Shown in pieces: positions 44,317 to 53,047 of a DNA stretch of 64,000 nucleotides; within the stretch, counting starts at the first letter, position 1, and each line of letters opens with the position of its first letter. The translations under genes were made by a program, and so were the position numbers. Under the pieces are notes generated by a model. It did not search any database. It was not told the DNA's origin and saw only the letters and a program-made list of their open reading frames with translations. The DNA comes from an actinobacterium LLX17 (lineage in GTDB: Bacteria > Actinomycetota > Actinomycetes > Propionibacteriales > Nocardioidaceae): the NCBI GenBank assembly GCA_000471045.1, contig KI301992.1, forward strand, positions 2,719,452 through 2,783,451, written 5' to 3'.

Positions 44317-46169
44317 CAGACGACCCCCGCCGAGCCGGTGGCCTTGGTCCCGGCGTACATGTCCTCGATCTCGTCCGAGAACTTTGCGGTGACCACCGAG
44401 CGCTTCAGCTTCTGCGTGGCGGTCAGCTCACCCGCGTCGTGGTCGAGCTCCTTGGTCATCAGGCGGAAGTCCTTGATCGTCTCGACGTTGGCGAAGCGCT
44501 GGTTGGTGGCCTCGACGGCCTCCTTCACGAGCGCGATGACCTCAGGCTTGGTCGTGAGGTCACGGAAGGTGGTGTAGGGGATGCGGCGCTTCTGCGCCCA
44601 GTTGCCGACGGTGTCGAGCTCGATGCCGATGAGAGCCGTCAGGTACTTGCGGCGGTCGCCCACGACCAGCGCCTCCTTGATGTACGGGGAGGCCTTGAGG
44701 CTGTTCTCGATCTCGCTCGGGGAGATGTTCTTGCCGCCGGCGGTGATGATGATGTCCTTGATGCGGTCGGTGATGCGCAGGTGCGTGCCGTCGACCCACT
44801 CGCCGACGTCGCCGGTGTGCAGCCACCCGTCGGCGTCGATCGTGGAGGCGGTGGCCTCGGGGTTGCGCCAGTAGCCCGCGAAGGTGCCCGCGTGCCGGGT
44901 CAGGATCTCGCCGGTGGTGTCGTCGATGCGCACCTCGGTGTTGGGCTGCGCCTCGCCGACGGTGCCCAGCACGACCCGGCCGGGCCGGTTGGTGGTGGCG
45001 ACCGCGCTGTTCTCGGTCATGCCGTAGACCTCGTACATCGGCAGGCCGATGCCCATGAAGAACTCGAGCACCTCCGGCGCGATGGGAGCCGCTCCGGAAG
45101 CCGCGTACCGCGCCTTCGACAGCCCGATGCGCTCACGCAGCGGGCGGAAGCAGATGACCCAGCCGACCGCGTAGGCGAGTCGCGTCACCAGCGTGTGCTT
45201 GCCGCGGTTGGCCACGAGCCGGCTGCCGATGAACCGCGAGAGCTTCATGCCAATGCCGAACATGAGCCGCTTGAGCCGGGAGGCGCCGCTCATGCGGATC
45301 TGCACGCCGGCGACGATCTTCTCCCAGATGCGCGGGACGCCGAACACGATCGTCGGCTGGATCTCGCGCAGGTTCTGCTGCACCGTGTCGATCGACTCGG
45401 CGAAGTTGACCTGGCTGCCGACGGCCGCGTTGAACCACGTCGTGAAGACGCGCTCGGCCACGTGGCACAGGGGCAGGTAGGAGACGATCAGGTCCTTCTC
45501 GTTGGGCGGCGGGTCGATGAACGCCTCGCGCCCGCGGATGACGTCGACGACGAACTCGACGTTGGCCTGCGTCAGCATCGCGCCCTTGGGCGGCCCGGTG
45601 GTGCCCGACGTGTAGACCAAGGTGGCGAGGTCGTCGGGCTGCGTGGCGTCGAGCCGCTCGTCGACGGCACCGGGGTGCTGGTCACGGTGCTGGCGACCCA
45701 TCGCGAGGAAGTCGTCCCACGACAGCAGGCGTGGATCGTCGTAGCGACCGCGGATGCCGCGGGGGTCGAGGTAGACGATGTGCGTCAGCTCGGGCAGGTC
45801 TCCCTCGGCGTCGAGCGTCTTGTCGACCTGCTCCTGGTCCTCGGCAATGAGGATGCGCGAACCGGAGTCGTGCAGCACGTGGTACACCTCGGGCGCGGGG
45901 TTGGTCGGGTAGAGGCCGACGGTGGCGGCGCGCACGGCGGTGATGCCGATGTCGGCGTACAACCACTCGCGGCGGTTCTCGCTGTGCACCGCGACGCGGT
46001 CACCCGGCTCGACCCCGAGGGCCAGCAGCGCATGCGCCACGAGGGTCGCCTGCTCCCAGTACTCGGTCCAGGTGACCTCCTCCCAGACGCCGTAGTTCTT
46101 CTCGCGCAGGGCGACCGCGGTGGGGTGGCTCGCGGCGCGGTCGCGGACCAGTCCGGCCAGGGGGGTCAT
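44316..46169 (-). CDS. AMP-dependent acyl-CoA synthetase (long-chain fatty-acid ligase type)
   Basis: 617 residues. ANL motifs LVYTSGTTGPPKGAMLTQANV, YGMTENSAVATTN, and WLHTGDVGEW / ITDRIKDIIITAGGKNISPSEIE. Close to FadD15-type bacterial long-chain ligases. Activates a carboxylic acid as its CoA thioester. Sits inside the ABC operon, between the ATPase and permease genes, all overlapping or nearly so, implying that the imported substrate is activated on entry. Confidence 0.92.
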   Translation of the reverse strand: MTPLAGLVRDRAASHPTAVALREKNYGVWEEVTWTEYWEQATLVAHALLALGVEPGDRVAVHSENRREWLYADIGITAVRAATVGLYPTNPAPEVYHVLHDSGSRILIAEDQEQVDKTLDAEGDLPELTHIVYLDPRGIRGRYDDPRLLSWDDFLAMGRQHRDQHPGAVDERLDATQPDDLATLVYTSGTTGPPKGAMLTQANVEFVVDVIRGREAFIDPPPNEKDLIVSYLPLCHVAERVFTTWFNAAVGSQVNFAESIDTVQQNLREIQPTIVFGVPRIWEKIVAGVQIRMSGASRLKRLMFGIGMKLSRFIGSRLVANRGKHTLVTRLAYAVGWVICFRPLRERIGLSKARYAASGAAPIAPEVLEFFMGIGLPMYEVYGMTENSAVATTNRPGRVVLGTVGEAQPNTEVRIDDTTGEILTRHAGTFAGYWRNPEATASTIDADGWLHTGDVGEWVDGTHLRITDRIKDIIITAGGKNISPSEIENSLKASPYIKEALVVGDRRKYLTALIGIELDTVGNWAQKRRIPYTTFRDLTTKPEVIALVKEAVEATNQRFANVETIKDFRLMTKELDHDAGELTATQKLKRSVVTAKFSDEIEDMYAGTKATGSAGVV

Positions 46170-47002
46170 GACGTCTCCTCCTCGTCATCGCCGCCGCCGA
46201 GGTAGGCGCGGACGACCTCGGGGTCGTCCTGCACCTCGGTCGGGGTGCCGGTACGGATGGGGGTGCCGAAGTCCATCGCCATCACCCGGTCGGCGAGATC
46301 CATGACCAGGCCCATGTCGTGCTCGACGAGGATCATCGGGATGTCCAGCTCGCCCTTGACGTCGAGGATGAAGCGCGCCATGTCCTCCGTCTCCTCGCCG
46401 TTCATGCCGGCGACGGGCTCGTCGAGCAGCAGCAGCGCGGGCTCCATGGCCAGGGCACGGCCCAGCTCGATGCGCTTCTGGATGCCGTAGGGCAGCATGC
46501 CGACGGGCAGGCGGCGGTAGGCCTCGATCTCGAGGAAGTCGATGATCTCCTCGACGTGGCGGCGGTTGGCGATCTCGCGCCGGCGGGCCTTGCCGAGCCA
46601 CGCGACCGCGGACGGCCAGCCGTAGCCGAGGTGGTGGTGGCGTCCGAGCATCAGGTTGTCGACGACGTCGAGGTTGCTGAACAGCTCGATGTTCTGGAAG
46701 GTGCGCGCCATCCCGAGGCCGGCGATGCGGTGCGGTCGCTTGCCGAGGATCGACTGGCCGAGGAACGTCACCGACCCCTCCTGGGGCTGGTACACGCCGG
46801 ACAGCACGTTGAAGATCGAGGTCTTGCCGGCGCCGTTGGGGCCGATGACGGCGAAGAGCTCGCCGGGGTAGACGTCGAAGTCGACGCCGCTGAGGGCGGT
46901 CACGCCCGAGAACCGCAGGGTGACGTCGCGCAGGCTCACCACCGGTTCGCCGGCGGGGACGTTCTGGTGGGCGTGCAGCACGCTCGAGGACTGGTCACTC
47001 AT
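46166..47002 (-). CDS. Liv-type ABC transporter ATP-binding protein LivG
   Basis: 278 residues from ATG 47002. Walker A GPNGAGKTS, Q-loop, LivG-style signature (YGIQKRIELGRALAMEPALLLLDEPVAGMNGEE). Overlaps both the livF stop and the ligase start by four bases. Confidence 0.93.
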   Translation of the reverse strand: MSDQSSSVLHAHQNVPAGEPVVSLRDVTLRFSGVTALSGVDFDVYPGELFAVIGPNGAGKTSIFNVLSGVYQPQEGSVTFLGQSILGKRPHRIAGLGMARTFQNIELFSNLDVVDNLMLGRHHHLGYGWPSAVAWLGKARRREIANRRHVEEIIDFLEIEAYRRLPVGMLPYGIQKRIELGRALAMEPALLLLDEPVAGMNGEETEDMARFILDVKGELDIPMILVEHDMGLVMDLADRVMAMDFGTPIRTGTPTEVQDDPEVVRAYLGGGDDEEETS

Positions 47003-47778
47003 GACAACCAACGCTTCCGTCGCTTGTAGTGCTTGAGGTCGCGGTAGGAGGTGGCCATCTCGCCGCGGCCCAGGTAGAAGTCGCGGATGTCGTCATCGGC
47101 GAGCAGCTCGGCGGCCGGCCGGTCCATGACGACCTTGCCGTGCTCCATCACGTAGCCGTGCTGGGCGATCGACAGCGCCATCGACGCGTTCTGCTCGACG
47201 AGCAGCACCGTGGTGCCGCGCTGGTTGATCTCGACGATGATGTCCTTGATCTGCTTGACGACCTTGGGTGCGAGGCCCAGGCTCGGCTCGTCGAGCAGGA
47301 GCACCTTCGGCTGGGCGATGAGCGCACGGCCCATCGCCAGCATCTGCTGCTCGCCACCGGACAGGTAGCCCGCCGTGCGCTTGCGGCGCTCGCGCAGGAC
47401 CGGGAAGAGGTCGTACACCTCGTCGATGGCCGAGGTCAGCGAGCCGCGGCGGGTGTGGCCGCCGACGCGCAGGTTCTCCTCGACCGTGAACTCCGAGAAG
47501 ACGCGACGCCCCTCGAGCACCTGGCCGAGGCCGGCGCCGACGATCTTGCTGGCGTTCCACTTGTGGATCGGGCGGCCGTCCAGCAGCACCTCGCCCTTGG
47601 TGATGGCGCCGTCGTGGACGTCGAGGAGACCCGTGAGGGCGCGGAGCAACGTGGTCTTGCCGGCGCCGTTGGCGCCCAGCAGGGCCACGATGGATCCTTC
47701 ACGCACCTCGAGGCTCACGCCTCGGAGCACCAAGATGACGTCGTTGTAGACGACTTCCAGGTTTGAGACCGTCAGCAC
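46999..47778 (-). CDS. Liv-type ABC transporter ATP-binding protein LivF
   Basis: 259 residues from GTG with GGGAGGG. Walker A GANGAGKTT, signature LSGGEQQMLAMGRAL, Walker B VLLLDEPSLGLAP. The tail is extended and basic (SYRDLKHYKRRKRWLS), longer than typical LivF. First gene of the operon. Confidence 0.93.
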   Translation of the reverse strand: MLTVSNLEVVYNDVILVLRGVSLEVREGSIVALLGANGAGKTTLLRALTGLLDVHDGAITKGEVLLDGRPIHKWNASKIVGAGLGQVLEGRRVFSEFTVEENLRVGGHTRRGSLTSAIDEVYDLFPVLRERRKRTAGYLSGGEQQMLAMGRALIAQPKVLLLDEPSLGLAPKVVKQIKDIIVEINQRGTTVLLVEQNASMALSIAQHGYVMEHGKVVMDRPAAELLADDDIRDFYLGRGEMATSYRDLKHYKRRKRWLS

Positions 47779-47811
47779 GCAGGCCCTCCCGCTGTTCTGA
47801 GCATGACCGGG

Positions 47812-47840
47812 ACACTAGCCGTGACGCCAGTCACAAGCAA
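47812..47840 (-). promoter_or_regulatory. livF operon promoter with operator in the spacer
   Basis: Minus strand: -35 TTGCTT (47840-47835), 17-base spacer, -10 TAGTGT (47817-47812). The spacer carries the inverted repeat GTGAC-TGGC-GTCAC (47834-47821). Occupancy would block RNA polymerase, so a repressor is expected; the divergent TetR gene is the candidate. Confidence 0.6.
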
Positions 47841-47872
47841 TCTGCCGCAAGGGTGCAATTTGATTACGTTCG

Positions 47873-48493
47873 GTGCATCCTTGCGGAATGACCACGCCAT
47901 CGCTGCCGGCCAGGCGGCAGACGGACGGCCGAATGGCCCGTCGTGACAGGACCCGACAGAAGATCGTCGACGCGCACGCAGCGCTGTTGCGCACCGGCGA
48001 CCTGCGTCCGACGGCTGCCCGGATCGCGGAGCAGGCCGGCGTGTCGGTCCGCACCTTGCGCGACGTCTTCGGCGACATGGAGACCCTCTTCCAGGCCAGC
48101 ACCGACTACTGGCTGGTCAGCGACGAGTCCCTGCGGAGCACCGTCGACCCGGAGGCGTCGCTGTCGCAGCGGATCGAGGAGTTCTGCGTCGAACGGACCC
48201 GGCGCCTGGAGGCCATCGCGCCGGCCGCACGCGCTGCCGCGCTGCTCGAGCACACCTCGCCCGCGCTGGCGAAGAGCCGGCGAGGGCACGTGCAGCGGGT
48301 GGTCGACGAGGTCGAAGGACTGTTCGCCGCCGAGCTCTCGGCACTTCCCGAGCCCGACGCGGCTCGCGACGCCCTGGTGGCGGTGACCAGCTGGAACTTC
48401 TGGAGCATGCTGCGTGACGACCTCGGTCGCAGCGCCGAGGAGGCGGAGGCAGCGATGCGTCGCGCGGTGGCCGACCTGCTGGGCGCCGACTGA
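47873..48493 (+). CDS. TetR family transcriptional regulator
   Basis: 206 residues from GTG 47873 (ATG 47888 is an alternative). N-terminal helix-turn-helix RQKIVDAHAALLRTGDLRPTAARIAEQAGVSVRTLRDVFGDMETLFQA, then an all-helical ligand domain. Divergent from the transporter-ligase operon, and so likely its repressor, with an acyl-CoA or the substrate as ligand. Confidence 0.88.
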   Translation: MHPCGMTTPSLPARRQTDGRMARRDRTRQKIVDAHAALLRTGDLRPTAARIAEQAGVSVRTLRDVFGDMETLFQASTDYWLVSDESLRSTVDPEASLSQRIEEFCVERTRRLEAIAPAARAAALLEHTSPALAKSRRGHVQRVVDEVEGLFAAELSALPEPDAARDALVAVTSWNFWSMLRDDLGRSAEEAEAAMRRAVADLLGAD

Positions 48494-48515
48494 TCCCCTC
48501 CCCCAAGCCCCTGCC

Positions 48516-48641
48516 GGGGACGGACGATGATGCATTGCGGTAGCCAGGGCTGCCCGAATCCATCATCGTTCGTCCCTGTAGGACCGCAGGATGATGCACT
48601 GCGGTAGCCAGGGCTACCCGAATGCATCATCGTCGGTCCCC
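48516..48641. repeat. Tandem palindromic REP-like element, copy A (two units)
   Basis: Unit 1 (48516-48576) and unit 2 (48581-48641) each form a long imperfect hairpin: GATGATGCA outer arms, GGTAGCC inner arms around a central AG. Central motif of unit 2 is GGTAGCCAGGGCTACC. Outer flanks GGGAC/GTCCC pair too. Located between convergent TetR and ino1 genes. Same family, inverted, at 59116-59243. Confidence 0.85.
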
Positions 48642-48649
48642 CCGGACGC

Positions 48650-48688
48650 GACGAAGGGCCGGACCCCGGTGGGATCCGACCCTTCGTC
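48650..48688. terminator. ino1 terminator hairpin
   Basis: GACGAAGGG (48650-48658) pairs with CCCTTCGTC (48680-48688), with further CGGA/TCCG pairing inside. Just beyond the ino1 stop. Confidence 0.75.
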
Positions 48689-48705
48689 AGTGCAGAGGCT
48701 CAGCC

Positions 48706-49797
48706 TCAGCGCTCGAGCTCACCGCCGATGAACTTCTCGAGCATCTCGCGACCGAGGTCGTCGGGACGCTGCTCCGGCGGGCTCTTCATCAGGTACGACG
48801 AGGCGCTCAGCAGCGCGCCGCCGATGCCGCGGTCCTTGGCGATCTTCGCCGCACGGATCGCGTCGATGATGATGCCGGCCGAGTTCGGGGAGTCCCAGAC
48901 CTCGAGCTTGTACTCCAGGTTGATGGGAGCGTCGCCGAACGCGCGACCCTCGAGGCGCACGTAGGCCCACTTGCGGTCATCGAGCCACGCCACGTAGTCC
49001 GAGGGACCGATGTGCACGTTCTTGTCGTTGACCTTGCCCGACAGCGAGCCGGTCAGGTTCGACGTGACGGCCTGCGTCTTGCTGACCTTCTTGGACTCCA
49101 GGCGCTCACGCTCGAGCATGTTCTTGAAGTCCATGTTGCCGCCGACGTTCAGCTGGTAGGTGCGATCCAGCGCCACGCCACGGTCCTCGAACAGCTTGGC
49201 CATCACACGGTGCGTGATGGTCGCGCCGACCTGGCTCTTGATGTCGTCGCCGATGATCGGGACGCCGGCGTCCTCGAACTTGCGCGCCCACTCGGGGTCG
49301 GAGGCGATGAAGACCGGCAGGGCGTTGACGAAGGCGACGCCCGCGTCGATCGCGCACTGCGCGTAGAACTTGTCGGCCTCCTCCGAGCCCACCGGCAGGT
49401 ACGACACCATGACATCGGCCTGCGTGTCCTTGAGGACCTGCACGACGTCGACGGCCGGAGCGTCGGACTCCTCGATCGTCTCGAGGTAGTACTTGCCGAG
49501 CCCGTCGAGCGACGGACCGCGCTGCACCGTGACGCCGGTGGGCGGCACGTCGCAGATCTTGATCGTGTTGTTCTCGCTCGCGGTCGTGGCCTCGGCCAGG
49601 TCGAATCCGACCTTCTTGGCGTCGACGTCGAACGCGGCCACGAACTCGACGTCCTTGACGTGGTACTCGCCGAACTGGACGTGCATCAGTCCGGGGACCG
49701 TGCCGTTCGGGTCAGCGTCCTTGTAGTACTCGACGCCCTGGATGAGGGACGTGGCGCAGTTGCCCACCCCCACAATGGCTACGCGTACCGATCCCAT
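48706..49797 (-). CDS. ino1: Inositol-3-phosphate synthase
   Basis: 363 residues from ATG 49797 with GGAGA. Motifs [51 protein letters not shown] and [12 protein letters not shown]. Converts glucose-6-phosphate to inositol-3-phosphate for phosphatidylinositol and mycothiol. Partner PadR gene lies 23 bases upstream, as with Rv0046c-Rv0047c. Confidence 0.96.
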   Translation of the reverse strand: MGSVRVAIVGVGNCATSLIQGVEYYKDADPNGTVPGLMHVQFGEYHVKDVEFVAAFDVDAKKVGFDLAEATTASENNTIKICDVPPTGVTVQRGPSLDGLGKYYLETIEESDAPAVDVVQVLKDTQADVMVSYLPVGSEEADKFYAQCAIDAGVAFVNALPVFIASDPEWARKFEDAGVPIIGDDIKSQVGATITHRVMAKLFEDRGVALDRTYQLNVGGNMDFKNMLERERLESKKVSKTQAVTSNLTGSLSGKVNDKNVHIGPSDYVAWLDDRKWAYVRLEGRAFGDAPINLEYKLEVWDSPNSAGIIIDAIRAAKIAKDRGIGGALLSASSYLMKSPPEQRPDDLGREMLEKFIGGELER

Positions 49798-49820
49798 CGG
49801 GTCTCCTTCGTGTGTCATGG

Positions 49821-50453
49821 TCAAGCCGACCGGCTGGTGCTGCCGGAGTCGTCGGCGTCGCCGGCGGCGTCGCCGACCTGGTCCCCGGCAGCCTCGTCGG
49901 CGCCGGTGTATCCCCCTGCACGTTCGCGATCGATGAGCTCGGTCAACCATTCGACCTCGCGCTCGACCGACTCCAGGCCATGGCGCTGGAGCTCTCGCGT
50001 GTAGGAGTCCGCCCGCTCACGACCACGCTGGGTCGCGGTGCGGACGTTCTCGAGTCGCTCCTGCAGCCGGCTGCGCCGGCCCTCCAGGATGCGGACCCGT
50101 GTCGGCGAGTCGGTGCGCGCGAAGAACGCGAACCGCACGCCGAAGCTTTCGTCGTCCCACGTCGTCGGTCCCGACTCCTCCATGACCTGGGCGAAGAACT
50201 CCTTGCCCTCGGCCGTGAGGCGGTAGACGATCCGGTTGCGACGGCCACGAACCGGGACCTGGACGTCCTCGTCGGCGACGATGTGCCCGGTCTTCACGAG
50301 GACCTTCAGGCAGGGATAGAGGGTGCCGTACGACAGCACCCGCCCCCAACCGAGGAGCGCGATGAGCTGCTTGCGGAGCTCGTACCCGTGCATGGGCGAG
50401 TCGTGCAGCAGTCCAAGGATCGCGAGCTCGAGAGCCGCGCCGCGCCTGGCCAT
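49821..50453 (-). CDS. PadR family transcriptional regulator
   Basis: 210 residues from ATG (GTG three bases upstream is possible). Winged helix [33 protein letters not shown], then a helical dimerisation part (about 110-190) and a disordered Asp/Ser-rich end. Same position as Rv0047c, before ino1. Twin palindromes just upstream suggest autoregulation and control of ino1. Confidence 0.9.
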   Translation of the reverse strand: MARRGAALELAILGLLHDSPMHGYELRKQLIALLGWGRVLSYGTLYPCLKVLVKTGHIVADEDVQVPVRGRRNRIVYRLTAEGKEFFAQVMEESGPTTWDDESFGVRFAFFARTDSPTRVRILEGRRSRLQERLENVRTATQRGRERADSYTRELQRHGLESVEREVEWLTELIDRERAGGYTGADEAAGDQVGDAAGDADDSGSTSRSA

Positions 50454-50479
50454 CACAAGTCCCGTCGTTTCGTGGAGTG

Positions 50480-50523
50480 GATATATCGAGACGATACATC
50501 ACGATGTATCGAGACGATACATC
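50480..50523. promoter_or_regulatory. Tandem operator palindromes, likely PadR sites
   Basis: Copy 2 (50503-50523): half-sites GATGTATCG and CGATACATC separated by AGA, a perfect palindrome. Copy 1 (50480-50500): GATATATCG and CGATACATC separated by AGA, one mismatch. Spaced 23 bases centre to centre, 27 bases before the padR start, in the gap before the divergent PBP gene. AT-rich island in high-GC DNA. Confidence 0.75.
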
Positions 50524-50590
50524 GTTTCGTGTGATGGGGGAAACACGGCTCACGGACAGGGTTTTGCCGATTCCCGGGGAACCGGCACAC

Positions 50591-50614
50591 TTGACCGGAT
50601 CGTTGATCGGTCAA
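50591..50614. promoter_or_regulatory. Inverted repeat TTGACCG-N10-CGGTCAA upstream of PBP1
   Basis: TTGACCG (50591-50597) and CGGTCAA (50608-50614). The left half could also serve as a -35 for the PBP gene. Operator role uncertain. Confidence 0.4.
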
Positions 50615-50676
50615 GGGGTCGCGCACGGGCGACCGCCCCGGCATCCGCCGGTGCACTCAGACTCAAGGAGGCCGGC

Positions 50677-53031
50677 GTGGCGACGAGCAGCCGAGCTGCC
50701 CAGCGTGGCGGCATCTTCAAGGCATTTCGCGCGATCGGTGGCGAGGACCGCGTCTGGTGGATCAAGACGCTCCGCTGGATCCTGTTCATCGTCGTGGCGG
50801 GCGTGCTGCTCGGGGCCCTGACCTTCTTCATCCTCTACCGCACGATCTCGATCCCGGATCCGAACGCGGAGTTCCAGACGCAGACCACGAAGGTCTACTT
50901 CTCCGACGGCACCACCGAGCTCGGCAGCTTCGCTCAGCAGGACCGTGAGTCGATCGAGCTCGACCAGGTGCCGGCCGCGATGCAGGCCTCCATCATCGCT
51001 GCCGAGGACCGCACGTTCTACAGCAACGGCGGCATCGACTTCAAGGGCATCGTGCGCGCCCTGCGCAACAACGCGACGTCCGACACCACCCAGGGTGCCT
51101 CGACCATCACCCAGCAGTACGTCAAGATCCTCTACCTGACGCAGGAGCAGACCTACACCCGCAAGGTGAAGGAAGCCATCTTGTCGATGAAGGTCGACAA
51201 CCAGCTCAGCAAGTCCGAGATCCTCGAGGGCTACCTGAACACGGTGTACTACGGCAACGGCGCCTACGGCGTGCAGGTCGCGGCCCAGACGTACTTCGAC
51301 AAGAACGCCGCCGAACTCACGGTGCCCGAGTCGGCCTACCTGGCGACGGTCGTCAACAGCCCGTCGTACTACGACCCCTACACACCGTCATGCGTGGCCA
51401 ACCCCGAGGGTCCCGAGTGCGCCACGGAGACCGAGAGCCGCAACGAGCGCATCCTGCCGCGCTACAACTACGTGCTCGACGGCATGGAGTCCTCCGGCGC
51501 CATCACCGCGGCCGAGGCCGACGAGTTCCGCGACAACCTGCCGGCCTTCTCCACGGCGTCGATCAACGACCGCTACGCCGGCACCAACGGCTACCTGCTC
51601 AAGATGGTCGAGAACGAGATGGCCTCCCTCGAGTTCAGCGCCAACCAGGTGCAGGGCGGTGGCCTGCGCATCGTCACGACGTTCGACGCCGGGGCCCAGC
51701 AGGCCGCCGTCGACGCGGTCAACGAGGTGCGGCCCCCGGGTCTCGACGAGCTGCACACCGCCTTGGTCTCGGTCGAGCCGGGCACGGGAGCGGTCCGCGC
51801 GCTGTACGGCGGACCCGACTTCCTGGCGAGCCAGATCAACTGGGCCACGGCGGGGACGCAGCCGGGGTCGACGTTCAAGGTCTTCGCCCTGATCGCCGGG
51901 CTCGAGGACGGGTTCGGTCTGCAGTCACAGCTCAACGGATCCTCGCCGCTGAAGATCGGCAACGGCACGGTCGAGAACCAGGGCGACAGCGGTGGCGCGT
52001 CCTTCGGTCGCACCAGCCTCGCCTTCGCGACGGCCAAGTCCATCAACACCGCCTTCGTCGACCTCACCGACCAGATGAGCGACGGCGGCGACATCAGCAC
52101 GGGCGCCACCAAGATCCTCGAGGCCGCCAACCAGGCGGGCATCCCCGAGTCGACCACCGAGGCGATCGACCCCGTGGCGGTCACGTCGCTCGGCTACGCG
52201 CCCGTGGCGCCGGTCGACATGGCCAACGCCTACGCCACGCTGGCCGCCAGTGGCAAGCGGGCCAGCTGGTACACGGTGCAGTCCGTCAGCAGCCGCAAGG
52301 GCGCGGTGCTCTTCGAGCACCAGGTCGACGCCGAGCAGTCCGTGCCGACAGACGTCGCCGCCGATGCGCTGTCCGCGCTGCAGGGCGTGACGCAGAGCGG
52401 CGGCACCGGAACGTCGGGCCGCACCGTCTGCCCCACCGCGGGCAAGACCGGTACCGCCACCGCGGGTGAGGCCGGCGACAGTCGCGTCTCGTCCTCGTGG
52501 TTCGTCGGCGCCACCCCGAAGCTCGCCACGGCCGTCATGTACAACCGCGGCGTCGGCAACGAGGAGCTGGAGGGATACCTCCGACCGTTCTTCGGTGGCA
52601 CCTACCCGGCCCAGACGTTCCGCGCCTACATGAACGCGGTGGTCGACGAGAACGACTGCGGCACGTTCCCCAAGCCGGCCAACATCAAGCCCGACAAGGG
52701 TTCGCGCTACGTGCCGCCGCCGCCGTCCTGCGGACCGGGCGAGCAGCTCAACTCCGCCCGCAACGGCTGCGTCCCGCTGCCCGCGCCGACGTGCCCCGAG
52801 GGCACCCAGCTCGACGGCAGCGGCCAGAACTGCGTGCCGGTTCCGCCGCCGCCGCCGACGTGCCCGGAGGGCCAGATCGCGGACAGCAACGGTAACTGCC
52901 AGCCGGCCACCGTCGAGCCCTGCCCGCCGGGACAGACCGGTACGCAACCGAACTGCACGCCAACAACGGGCGGCAACAACAGCGGCGGCGGCACGGGTGG
53001 CGTGATCAACCCCAGCCGGCCCGCGCAGTAG
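50677..53031 (+). CDS. Bifunctional class A penicillin-binding protein (PonA-type)
   Basis: 784 residues from GTG with AAGGAGG six bases upstream. Membrane helix (about 33-53), glycosyltransferase domain with catalytic Glu110 in AAEDRTFYSNGGID (Asn replaces the usual His), QGASTITQQYVK, transpeptidase with PGSTFK (Ser398, Lys401), SIN, and GKTGTA (Lys590). The last 100 residues hold four Cys-Pro-x-G-type repeats, unusual for the family. Position beside ino1-padR matches ponA1 of M. tuberculosis. Polymerises and cross-links peptidoglycan. Confidence 0.94.
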   Translation: MATSSRAAQRGGIFKAFRAIGGEDRVWWIKTLRWILFIVVAGVLLGALTFFILYRTISIPDPNAEFQTQTTKVYFSDGTTELGSFAQQDRESIELDQVPAAMQASIIAAEDRTFYSNGGIDFKGIVRALRNNATSDTTQGASTITQQYVKILYLTQEQTYTRKVKEAILSMKVDNQLSKSEILEGYLNTVYYGNGAYGVQVAAQTYFDKNAAELTVPESAYLATVVNSPSYYDPYTPSCVANPEGPECATETESRNERILPRYNYVLDGMESSGAITAAEADEFRDNLPAFSTASINDRYAGTNGYLLKMVENEMASLEFSANQVQGGGLRIVTTFDAGAQQAAVDAVNEVRPPGLDELHTALVSVEPGTGAVRALYGGPDFLASQINWATAGTQPGSTFKVFALIAGLEDGFGLQSQLNGSSPLKIGNGTVENQGDSGGASFGRTSLAFATAKSINTAFVDLTDQMSDGGDISTGATKILEAANQAGIPESTTEAIDPVAVTSLGYAPVAPVDMANAYATLAASGKRASWYTVQSVSSRKGAVLFEHQVDAEQSVPTDVAADALSALQGVTQSGGTGTSGRTVCPTAGKTGTATAGEAGDSRVSSSWFVGATPKLATAVMYNRGVGNEELEGYLRPFFGGTYPAQTFRAYMNAVVDENDCGTFPKPANIKPDKGSRYVPPPPSCGPGEQLNSARNGCVPLPAPTCPEGTQLDGSGQNCVPVPPPPPTCPEGQIADSNGNCQPATVEPCPPGQTGTQPNCTPTTGGNNSGGGTGGVINPSRPAQ

Positions 53032-53032
53032 G

Positions 53033-53047
53033 CGCCTGACTCAGGCG
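53033..53047. terminator. Small palindrome at the PBP1/racemase junction
   Basis: CGCCTG and CAGGCG with an ACT loop, covering the stop of the convergent racemase gene. Only a 6-bp stem, so weak. Confidence 0.3.

Noticed and set aside
44307..46205. 632-codon open frame opposite the acyl-CoA ligase
   Set aside because: Antisense shadow of a strongly supported ANL enzyme; composition is Gly/Asp/Val/Arg-rich without recognisable domains.
48516..48641. CRISPR-like array
   Set aside because: Only two units, each itself palindromic across its whole length, no spacers of constant size and no cas genes.
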